From contig JAPPCR010000023.1 of assembly GCA_028875725.1 (NCBI GenBank), positions 310,001-374,000 on the forward strand: 64,000 bases of DNA, written 5' to 3'. The translations under genes were made by a program, and so were the position numbers. The DNA is from Acidobacteriota bacterium. GTDB lineage: Bacteria; Acidobacteriota; Thermoanaerobaculia; Multivoradales; Multivoraceae. Below the pieces are notes generated by a model, which was given only the letters and a program-made list of their open reading frames with translations, ran no database searches and was not told where the DNA came from. Below, piece by piece: positions 52,009 through 59,180 of the stretch. Position 1 is the first letter of the stretch. Each line of letters opens with the position of its first letter.

Positions 52009-53097
52009 CTACGGAATGAAGGGCAGCACCGAGTAACGCACCCGCTTCGTGTAGCGCTCCCACAGCTCGCCGTACTTCGCGCGGCAGCGACGGTCGTCAC
52101 GCCGGGAACGGTGGAGCAGCAGTCCCGTCAGCCACGCCGGCAGCAGGAAGGGCACCCAGGACACGAAGCCGGTGGTCAGCGTGAACGCGAAGTAGACGCA
52201 GATCTCGCCGGTGTAGTTGAGGTGTCGCCCCTTGCCCCAGAAACCGGACACCAGCAAGCGCCCGTCCAGGGTTTCGGCCTGTCGCCCCCAGATCCTGACG
52301 TTCGGATCCTGCTTGAAGCGGTGTTTCTGCTCGTTGGCGCCACGGAAGAGCCAGAAGCCGAAAGCGGCAAGCAGGACGATGCCGGCCGCCGCCACCGGAG
52401 GCAAGGTGTCCGGCGCGTCGACCAGCCACCACCCGGACAGGCAGTAGAAGAACGGCACCAGGACGTAGTCGCCCCAGACCAGGCCCAGCCCGAAACGCTC
52501 GGCGATGATGTCCCAGGTGTGGACCATCCCGTACTCGAACTGGAAGTAGTTGAACACGTAGACGAAGGTGATGGCCTGGTAGACGGCCATCGCCAGCGTC
52601 AGCCGGCCGTGGGTTTCGAACTGGACGGCGGCGAAGGACAGGTTGAACACCGCCAGGCCGATGAGCGACGGCCGGTAGCTGAACATCTTAAGGTCCACAC
52701 CGAAGAGGGTCGGGTTGAGCTCCGAACCCATCAGGAACGCTCGACCATCTCCCTCCGGGGCGCGCCCGGGTCGTGCTCCCCGGAGATAGAGCCAGCCCGA
52801 TGCGGCAAGGGCGAACACGTTCGCGACGACGAACAGGGCCGCGAAGCGGGTGTGCAGCACAGAGAAGGAGAACCAGCCGAACCCCTGGGCGACGATGCCC
52901 AGCGTCACCGTGACCAGGAACAGGGCCAGGCCGTTCAGCTTGTAGATACGCGTTTCCCCCTCGAGCTCGGGCCCGGCGACCCGCCGGCCGGGCAGGACCA
53001 TCGAACCCGCGAAGAGAAAGCCGATGAACAGCAACAGCATCCCCGCCGCCTCGAGCAGGGTGCCGGCCGACAGCGCGGACAACGAGAACTGCGGCAT
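52009..53097 (-). CDS. ERG4/ERG24-type sterol reductase homologue (delta14-sterol reductase-like)
   Basis: This 362-aa polytopic membrane protein (about nine or ten segments) carries the C-terminal signatures of the NADPH-dependent sterol reductase family: LLVSGFWGKGRHLNYTG at about 284-300 and HRSRRDDRRCRAKYG-LWERY near 330-350, with NPTLFGVDLKMFSYRP in the middle. Eukaryotic members reduce sterol C14, C7 or C24 double bonds; a few bacteria have homologues. The substrate here is unknown and no sterol biosynthesis genes are in the window. It follows the MFS gene by 25 bp, the last gene of that unit. Confidence 0.82.
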   Translation of the reverse strand: MPQFSLSALSAGTLLEAAGMLLLFIGFLFAGSMVLPGRRVAGPELEGETRIYKLNGLALFLVTVTLGIVAQGFGWFSFSVLHTRFAALFVVANVFALAASGWLYLRGARPGRAPEGDGRAFLMGSELNPTLFGVDLKMFSYRPSLIGLAVFNLSFAAVQFETHGRLTLAMAVYQAITFVYVFNYFQFEYGMVHTWDIIAERFGLGLVWGDYVLVPFFYCLSGWWLVDAPDTLPPVAAAGIVLLAAFGFWLFRGANEQKHRFKQDPNVRIWGRQAETLDGRLLVSGFWGKGRHLNYTGEICVYFAFTLTTGFVSWVPFLLPAWLTGLLLHRSRRDDRRCRAKYGELWERYTKRVRYSVLPFIP

Positions 53098-53122
53098 GTC
53101 TGTACCTCCCTGTCGGAGAAGC

Positions 53123-54298
53123 CTAGCCGCGTAGGCGCGCGGAAGCCGCCGCCGCGACGATCAGCACCGCTCCGATGGCAATGAACGGCGCCTCCGGCGA
53201 CAAAGCCTGGAACAGGTAGGCCGCTGCCAGCGGCGCCGCGATCTTGCTGCCGTTGCCATACGCCTGCTGCACGCCGAGCACCTGGCCCACGACGCCGCTC
53301 CCGGGCGCGTGCTTCGACACCTGGGACGTCGTGCAGGGGAAGAGCAGCGACGTTCCCAGCGGTACGAGGAAGATCGCCGCTCCGAGCGTCCAGAGGCCGG
53401 TGGCGAAGGGAGTGGCGATCAACCCGACGCCGAAGCTCACGGCGCCGGCCCGCAGAACATTGACCTCGCCGTAGCGGCGCACCACCGGCCCCAGCACGAC
53501 TACGCGGAATGCGATGGACAGGCCGCCGAGATAGAGGAAGAACAGGCCGATGTTCGATTCGTCGACCCCGAAACGGCGACCGAGGTAGAGGCCGATGATC
53601 GCCGTCATCCCCGCCATGCCGATCTGGCCAGCGGCATAGATCCAGATCAGCAGGTTCAGCGGACGCAGGGGCTGCGTGGCGACGCGACCCACCGCGGCCA
53701 GGATGGAGTAGCGCGTCTTCTCCGCCACCTCCCTTTCCCTTCTCTGTCGCGATTCCGGCAGCCAGAAGCGCGCGAACACCGCTGCCGCCAGGCTGAAGGC
53801 CGCGGCCACGGCGCCGGCGCCGGCCGGATGAAGCTGACCCGCGAAGCCGCCCACGGCCGGGCCGATCATCGCCGCGGCGCTGGTGACGGCGGTGACCCAG
53901 CCGATGCCCTCGGCCCGCCGCTCCCCGGTGACCGAGTCTGCGATGTAGGCGAACACCACCGGCACCGTACCGCCGCCGACACCGTGCACCAGGCGGGCCA
54001 ACAGCAGGAGCTCGAGCGACTGGGCCAGCCCGAAGAGCAGGTAACCCGCGGCCGACACCACGAGGCCGAGAAGCAGCGCCGGCCTCCGGCCTCTCCGGTC
54101 GGCGAGCCGGCCCCAGAGTGGAGCGGTCGCCATCGACGCCAGGGCGAAGGCGGATACCAGGGCGCCGACTTCCAGGGGCGTCGCGCCGTAGCGCTCGGCG
54201 TAGAACGGCAGGAGCGCCACGACCAGGAACTCGCCCAGCGTGCTGACGAAGGCGACCACCATCAAGGCCGCCAGGCGATGGTCGATCAAGCGCGACAT
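53123..54298 (-). CDS. MFS transporter
   Basis: This 391-aa protein has about twelve membrane segments and the major facilitator motif A in WGRLADRRGRRPALLLG after segment 2, and LARLVHGVGGGTVPVVFAYIAD (motif B/C-like). The second half has LYLGRRFGVDESNIGLFFLYLG. It resembles multidrug/TetA-like antiporters; the substrate is not predictable. The ATG at 54298 has GGAGG eight bases upstream and is preferred to a GTG at 54322. It lies between the permease and the sterol reductase, probably co-transcribed. Confidence 0.87.
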   Translation of the reverse strand: MSRLIDHRLAALMVVAFVSTLGEFLVVALLPFYAERYGATPLEVGALVSAFALASMATAPLWGRLADRRGRRPALLLGLVVSAAGYLLFGLAQSLELLLLARLVHGVGGGTVPVVFAYIADSVTGERRAEGIGWVTAVTSAAAMIGPAVGGFAGQLHPAGAGAVAAAFSLAAAVFARFWLPESRQRREREVAEKTRYSILAAVGRVATQPLRPLNLLIWIYAAGQIGMAGMTAIIGLYLGRRFGVDESNIGLFFLYLGGLSIAFRVVVLGPVVRRYGEVNVLRAGAVSFGVGLIATPFATGLWTLGAAIFLVPLGTSLLFPCTTSQVSKHAPGSGVVGQVLGVQQAYGNGSKIAAPLAAAYLFQALSPEAPFIAIGAVLIVAAAASARLRG

Positions 54299-54323
54299 TT
54301 GGCGGTCCTCCAACCGCGACACG

Positions 54324-56012
54324 TCAGAGGCGGCCGCCGGCCCGGTCGTCCCAGGCGATGAACGCGGCCGCGCTCAGCAGCATGAGCAGCACCCCGTAGG
54401 CAGCGGCGATACCCGTCTCCTGGATTCGCAGGCTGGACTGAATCTCGATCGAGATCGGGCGGGTGTCGTAGGTGTAGAGCACGATCGACGTCACGAAATC
54501 GCCCAGCATCGTGATGAAGGCGAGACCCGCGCCCGCGATCACGGCCGGCCGCAGCAGGGGCAGCACGATCTGCGCGACCGTCCTCAACGTTCCGGCGCCC
54601 AGACTCGCCGCCGCTTCCTCCAGGCGCGGGTCGAGCTGGCGCAGGCCGGCGAAGATGGAGCGGCCGGTCAGCGGCAGGGAGCGAACCAGGTACGCCAGCG
54701 GCAGGATCCACAGCGTGCCCACCAGCACGAAGCGGCCGACCCAGGGCGCGTTGACGCTCATCGCCGCAGCCAGGGCCAGAGCGAACACGGTGCCGGGTAT
54801 CGCCCAGGGCAGCGTCATCATCGCCTCGAGCGCGCGCCCGGGCAGGCCCCCGCGCCGGAGCGACAGCCGCGCCGCCATCACGCCCACCACCACCGCCGCC
54901 AGCGTCGCCGCGGCGGCCATCCAGATCGAGTTCAACGCCGGTCGTAGCCGCTCGGTCGAAGACAGGAGTTCGCCGTAGTTGACGAGCCCGAGCACCGGCG
55001 GGAATGCCTCGACCGTCCAGGTGTTCGGCGGCACGAGCGACATCAGGATGAGCGTCGCGTGCGGCAGCAGGAGCACGCCGGCCAGGACCCAGCCACCTGC
55101 CGCCGCCCCGACGCGGGCGCCCCGGCTATGCAGACGGCGTCGCGCCGGCGGCGTGCCCCGCGCTCCCGACGCAAGGTCCAGGCCCGGATCGATCTTGCGA
55201 AGCAGCAGCAACGACGCGAAGGCGAGTAGCGCCAGCATGGTCGTCTCGACGTAGGCCATGCGCAGCTCGCCGTTCAGCTTCGACGCCACGATCTGGGTCG
55301 TCATCACGCGGAACCCGCCGCCGAAGATGTAGGGCGCCGAGAACGAGCCGAGCGAGGTCATGAACGTGAGCAGCGTCGCCCCAGCCAGCGCGGGACGGAG
55401 CCGCGGCAGCGTGACCCGGAAGAGGATCTGCGGCCGGCTGGCACCCAGACTCTGTGCCGCCTCGATGGCCGCGCCGTCCTGGCCGGACAGTCCCGCCCGG
55501 GTGAACAGGTAGAAGTAGACGTACATCGAGTACGCGTGGACCAGCAGGATCGCCCAGGCTCCGGTGAGACGCCAGGACACATCCAGCCCCAGCGTCTGGA
55601 GCCCGCGCGCCGCGAGCCCGCTCTCGCCGTAGAGGAAGAGAAAGGCGATGACGCCGACCAGCGACGGCAGCGCCACCGGCAGCGCGACCAGGGCGCCGAG
55701 CAACCGCCGGCCCGGGATCTCGTTGCGCTCGAACAGGAAGCCCAGCGGCACGCCGATCGCGGCCGCGGCGAGAGTGGAGAGCACGGAGATCCAGAGCGTC
55801 CGCCACATCGCGTTCCACTCGTCGGCACGAGTGAAGAAGGACTGGAACGCCTCGGTCGTCGGGCCGCCTCCGCCAGGGCTGCCGATGCCGAAGGCCTCCG
55901 CCGCGACGACCAGCAGCGGGTAGCCGACGAGCCAGACGAGGAACGCCAGCACCAGCCACGGCATGAGCGACCGGAGCTGCGGCGCCCGTCGGCCGGTCCC
56001 GGCGGCGCTCAA
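54324..56012 (-). CDS. Ferric iron-type ABC transporter permease (two fused permease halves)
   Basis: The 562-aa inner membrane protein contains two permease domains in one chain, as in FbpB/ThiP. Each has an EAA loop for ATPase contact: AIEAAQSLGASRPQILFRVTLP near 180-200 and EEAAASLGAGTLRTVAQIVLP near 470-490. About twelve membrane segments are seen. With the neighbouring binding protein and ATPase it forms a class I importer, most similar to iron(III) or thiamine/spermidine-type systems. The start is TTG at 56012, overlapping the ATPase stop (TTGA). Confidence 0.88.
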   Translation of the reverse strand: MSAAGTGRRAPQLRSLMPWLVLAFLVWLVGYPLLVVAAEAFGIGSPGGGGPTTEAFQSFFTRADEWNAMWRTLWISVLSTLAAAAIGVPLGFLFERNEIPGRRLLGALVALPVALPSLVGVIAFLFLYGESGLAARGLQTLGLDVSWRLTGAWAILLVHAYSMYVYFYLFTRAGLSGQDGAAIEAAQSLGASRPQILFRVTLPRLRPALAGATLLTFMTSLGSFSAPYIFGGGFRVMTTQIVASKLNGELRMAYVETTMLALLAFASLLLLRKIDPGLDLASGARGTPPARRRLHSRGARVGAAAGGWVLAGVLLLPHATLILMSLVPPNTWTVEAFPPVLGLVNYGELLSSTERLRPALNSIWMAAAATLAAVVVGVMAARLSLRRGGLPGRALEAMMTLPWAIPGTVFALALAAAMSVNAPWVGRFVLVGTLWILPLAYLVRSLPLTGRSIFAGLRQLDPRLEEAAASLGAGTLRTVAQIVLPLLRPAVIAGAGLAFITMLGDFVTSIVLYTYDTRPISIEIQSSLRIQETGIAAAYGVLLMLLSAAAFIAWDDRAGGRL

Positions 56013-57142
56013 GGATCGGACTCCGTCGAAACTCCAGTAAACGCCGAGGGCGGCTCCCCGGCAAGCTGCCGCACGACGCAGGCGCCACTCAGACCCGCCG
56101 CGGTTCCCGGCATCGCCACCTCAATGGCCGGTCCCGCCGCCGAGCCGTCCCCTGCGTCACTCCGAGTCGACGCAAGGCGTACCGTGTAGAAGCTGTTGCT
56201 GCCGGTGAAGCGCTCCGCCTCGATCCGGCCAGCCAACCCCGACCCGCCGTCCGTCGACAGTTCCAGGGCCTCGGGACGAACACAGACGTCGACCTGCTCT
56301 CCCGCCCGAAGTCCGCTGCCGCCTCGACACAGCCAAGGCTCCGCCCGCGGCTGCGATTCCAGGCGCACCGTCAGTTCGTCGCCGTCGCGCCGCTCAAGAA
56401 CGACCCCCGCCAGCACGGAGCAGCGGCCGACGAAGGTAGCCACGAAACGCGAAGCGGGATCCCGGTAGAGCTCCGCCGGCCCTCCGACCTGCTCGAGGCC
56501 TCCCTCATTCAGCAGGCCGATCCGCTCGCCGAGTTCGAAGGCCTCCTCCTGTTCGTGGGTCACCAGGACGGTCGTGATGCCGGTCTGCTTGACCGTCCGG
56601 CGCAGGTCGGCGCGGGTCTCCTCGCGCAGCGCCGGGTCCAGGTTCGAAAGGGGCTCATCGAGCAGCAGCACCCGCGGCCGCGGCGCCAGCGCCCGCGCGA
56701 GGGCCACCCGTTGCTGCTGGCCGCCCGAAAGCTCGGCGATCCGCCGCTGTTCGAAGCCGGAGAGTCGCACGAGTTCGAGCATCTCGGCCACGCGTGCATC
56801 CGCCTCGCCTTGCGCTCCGCCTCGGACCTTCAGCCCGAAGGAGACGTTCTCGGCCACGCTCAGGTGCGGGAAGAGCGCGTAGCTCTGGAACAGCATGCCC
56901 ACTCCCCGACGCGCCGGCGGCAGGTGTTCGACCGCCTCGTCCGCGATCAGCAGGCGTCCGCGGTCGAGCTGCTCGAAGCCCGCCAGCAGACGCAGCATCG
57001 TCGTCTTGCCGCTGCCGCTCGGACCGAGCAGGGCGAAGATCTCACCCGGTTCGACGGTCAGCGAGACGCCGGCGAGGACGACCGTGTCGTCGAACGCCTT
57101 GAAGACGTCGTCGAAGCGGACCGAGACGCCGGACGCCGTCAC
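56009..57142 (-). CDS. ABC transporter ATP-binding protein, FbpC/PotA-like
   Basis: The 377-aa ATPase energises the adjacent permease. Walker A is LLGPSGSGKTTMLRL, the Q loop is FQSYALFPHLSV, the signature is ELSGGQQQRVALARAL, Walker B is VLLLDEPLSNLD and the H loop is LVTHEQEEA. Residues from about 240 form the TOBE-type regulatory domain (VCVRPEALELS, ERFTGSNSFYTV). This layout is typical of FbpC, PotA and CysA. The start is GTG at 57142; the binding-protein gene ends 25 bp upstream. Confidence 0.93.
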   Translation of the reverse strand: MTASGVSVRFDDVFKAFDDTVVLAGVSLTVEPGEIFALLGPSGSGKTTMLRLLAGFEQLDRGRLLIADEAVEHLPPARRGVGMLFQSYALFPHLSVAENVSFGLKVRGGAQGEADARVAEMLELVRLSGFEQRRIAELSGGQQQRVALARALAPRPRVLLLDEPLSNLDPALREETRADLRRTVKQTGITTVLVTHEQEEAFELGERIGLLNEGGLEQVGGPAELYRDPASRFVATFVGRCSVLAGVVLERRDGDELTVRLESQPRAEPWLCRGGSGLRAGEQVDVCVRPEALELSTDGGSGLAGRIEAERFTGSNSFYTVRLASTRSDAGDGSAAGPAIEVAMPGTAAGLSGACVVRQLAGEPPSAFTGVSTESDP

Positions 57143-57167
57143 CTGGCAGCCCGTGGGACGCGCCGGC

Positions 57168-58211
57168 TCATCCTCCGCCCTTACCGCGCACGGCCCGGTC
57201 CCACTCCGCCATCCACGCGGCGCCGTTCTCCTCGATCATCTGCCAGTCCACCTCGGCGCGACGGAGTCGGGACTGCACGTCGGCTACCCACGGCGCCAGC
57301 CCGCCGGCGTCGAGGTCGAGCCGCGCCGGCAGGCGGAACGCCTCGCGCACCGCCAGCCCAAGGGCCTCGGGCGAGCCGAGCCAGTCGACAAAGGCCTCCG
57401 CCTCGGCCTCGCTGTCCGAGCCCGCGACCACGCCGACCGAGTCCTGGATCACGGCCGTGCCGCTCGCCGGAAAGCGGTAGGCAATCGGCGCGCCGCGATC
57501 AATCAGGGACAGCGTGTCGGTCATCTCCCACAACGTGAGCACGCCCTCCTGCCGCGTCAGCTTCTCGTGCAGGACCGCGGGGCTGTGGACATACTCCCGG
57601 GTCTGTCCGTCGAGCTGCCGCAGCCAGTCGAAGCCGGCCTCGGTGCTGCCCGTCTCCGACACCGAGTCCGCCAGGATCTTCCCGAAGATCGTCCGCATCG
57701 TGCCGCTCGCCAGCGGATCGCGGATCACGACCTCGTCGTGCCAGCGCTCGTCGAGAAGATCGTCCCAGTCGGTGGGCGCTTCGTCCTCGCCGATCACGTC
57801 GCGGTTGTAGACGATGATCGTCGGCGTCTGGTAGAGCGTGTAGTAGAGGCCCTCCGGATGCCGGTCGGCCGGATCGAGGGCCGCGGCCCAGGACGGCTCG
57901 GACGGCGCCAGCAGGCCCTCGGCCGCTCCTCGCGCCAGGATCGTCGCCGGGCCGCCAAACCACACGTCCGCCTGCGGGTTCGCCCGTTCCGACCGGATCC
58001 GGTCGTAGACCTCCTGCGAGCCCATGTCGAGCCAGCGCACGTCGACATCGGGCCGAGTCTGTTCGTACGCCTGCTCGACGACCGTCAGCAGATCCCGGCC
58101 GTGCGGTGAGTAGACCACCAGCGGTGTCCTCCCATCGCCCCCGCAGCTCGCCACGGCCGCGGCCGCCACGAGACAGAGGAGGACTGATAGACGGCCTAGG
58201 GCGTTCGGCAT
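57168..58211 (-). CDS. Extracellular solute-binding lipoprotein, FbpA-like
   Basis: The 347-aa protein is the periplasmic receptor of the importer. A lipoprotein signal ends in AAVASC (Cys about 23). The mature part has the family 1 binding protein start LVVYSPHGRDLLTVVEQAYEQ, then ADVWFGGPATILARG and LYYTLYQTPTIIVYNRD, as in FbpA/AfuA iron-binding proteins. Residues for iron cannot be assigned safely, so substrate is inferred (ferric iron most likely; other options are thiamine or phosphonate). A remnant of a second copy lies upstream of hicA at 58914-58997. Confidence 0.87.
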   Translation of the reverse strand: MPNALGRLSVLLCLVAAAAVASCGGDGRTPLVVYSPHGRDLLTVVEQAYEQTRPDVDVRWLDMGSQEVYDRIRSERANPQADVWFGGPATILARGAAEGLLAPSEPSWAAALDPADRHPEGLYYTLYQTPTIIVYNRDVIGEDEAPTDWDDLLDERWHDEVVIRDPLASGTMRTIFGKILADSVSETGSTEAGFDWLRQLDGQTREYVHSPAVLHEKLTRQEGVLTLWEMTDTLSLIDRGAPIAYRFPASGTAVIQDSVGVVAGSDSEAEAEAFVDWLGSPEALGLAVREAFRLPARLDLDAGGLAPWVADVQSRLRRAEVDWQMIEENGAAWMAEWDRAVRGKGGG

Positions 58212-58253
58212 CAGCCGCCAAGTGTACGTCGCCCCACGACGGGGCCGCGCGGT

Positions 58254-58583
58254 CTACAACGAGCGCGCCGCCAGCCGCGCCCCGACGAGGCGGTTCATGC
58301 TCACGCCTTCCTCGGCAGCCCGGATGGCCAACGCCCGGTGCGTCTCGGGCGGCACACGAACCATGAACTTGCCGCTGTATGCGCGGTCCGCGTACGGAAC
58401 GGGCAGGTCCTCACCGTTCGCCCGCATGTCTTCGACGCTCTCGGCTACGAGACGCCGTACGCCCGCGAGCGCTTCTTCCGGCGTGGACGCGAGCCAACTG
58501 AGTGACGGAAACTCGGCGCACAGGCCCACATGCTCCTCGTCTTCCGCCGACCACGTGACCCGGTACGTATAGTGGTCGCTCAC
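58254..58583 (-). CDS. hicB: HicB family antitoxin
   Basis: The 109-aa protein has the HicB partial RNase H-like fold (TYRVTWSAEDEEHVGLCAEF, PSLSWLASTPEEALAGV) and a C-terminal ribbon-helix-helix region (SGKFMVRVPPETHRALAIRA, then EEGVSMNRLV) for DNA binding. It should neutralise HicA and repress the operon. The GTG at 58583 overlaps the hicA stop (GTGA). Toxin-first order is usual for hicAB. fbpA follows 42 bp downstream on the same strand. Confidence 0.88.
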   Translation of the reverse strand: MSDHYTYRVTWSAEDEEHVGLCAEFPSLSWLASTPEEALAGVRRLVAESVEDMRANGEDLPVPYADRAYSGKFMVRVPPETHRALAIRAAEEGVSMNRLVGARLAARSL

Positions 58584-58828
58584 TTCATCCCCTCCAGCTT
58601 GTCGATTGCCTCGAGCACCTGCCGCACCTGGTACGTCTTGGCCCTCCCCTTGGCATTCTGGATGTTCACCCTGGGGTCCCCCGGCCACGGAGTCCTGTAG
58701 GTGCGATGACTCGTACGGTTCTGACGCGGCTCGCCGAAGTACGCGTCGCAGACCGCGACCAACTCCCCGAAGCGAGCGCCCTTCGGGTTGCGGCGAAGCT
58801 TCGCCACGATGGCTTCGGTCTTCGCCAC
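58580..58828 (-). CDS. hicA: HicA family mRNA interferase toxin
   Basis: The 82-aa protein has the double-stranded RNA-binding-like HicA fold: an N-terminal helix (MAKTEAIVAKLRRNP), ARFGELVAVCDAYF, then TSHRTYRTP with the catalytic histidine, and a final YQVRQVLEAIDKLE. HicA cleaves mRNA and blocks translation until bound by HicB. The start is GTG at 58828, eight bases after an operator-like palindrome. Confidence 0.82.
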   Translation of the reverse strand: MAKTEAIVAKLRRNPKGARFGELVAVCDAYFGEPRQNRTSHRTYRTPWPGDPRVNIQNAKGRAKTYQVRQVLEAIDKLEGMK

Positions 58829-58835
58829 CGAAGTA

Positions 58836-58855
58836 CGGTATCTCTATTGATACCG
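58836..58855 (-). promoter_or_regulatory. hicAB operator palindrome with overlapping promoter
   Basis: A perfect inverted repeat, CGGTATC and GATACCG with a 6-nt centre, lies just upstream of hicA. A possible minus-strand promoter overlaps it: TTGCGC (58863-58858), 17 nt, TACCGT (58840-58835). The geometry fits autorepression by the ribbon-helix-helix domain of HicB. Confidence 0.6.
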
Positions 58856-58913
58856 CAGCGCAACGCCTAGAGCGACGTCTTTCGGCTACCAACAAGCAAG
58901 ACCGCACAGACGG

Positions 58914-58997
58914 TAAGCCCTCCCCGGTGCCGCGGGCCAGGAGCATCGCCGGACCGCCGAACCACACCTCCGTCTGCAGGTTCGCCAACTCCTCCCG
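58914..58997 (-). pseudogene. Fragment of a second FbpA-like binding protein gene
   Basis: Translated on the minus strand, this stretch reads LANLQTEVWFGGPAMLLARG and continues TGEGL, matching residues of the intact FbpA at 57.9 kb (ANPQADVWFGGPATILARG) at 17 of 25 positions; the DNA is also clearly similar. No start, signal peptide or remaining domain is left on either side. It is a remnant of a duplicated or neighbouring binding protein gene. The rest of 58856-59180 shows nothing recognisable. Confidence 0.7.
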
Positions 58998-59180
58998 CCC
59001 GGAACTCCGGGAAACTCCCGAAACGTCAGCTACTTGCGAGGGATCAGGATCCGAGACTGCTCGCAGAGAGTGGTTCCCGTTTGCCGGACGACCCCGCCAA
59101 GCGGCGGTTGGGCCGCTCCGCAGGAGAGCTCGCCTACCCCTGTTCGACGGCCGCCACAAGCCCAACGCGTCTTCGGCACC

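Noticed and set aside
58231..58245. GCCCC-ACGAC-GGGGC hairpin between hicB and fbpA as a terminator
   Set aside because: Only five base pairs, no U tract, and common by chance at this GC content.
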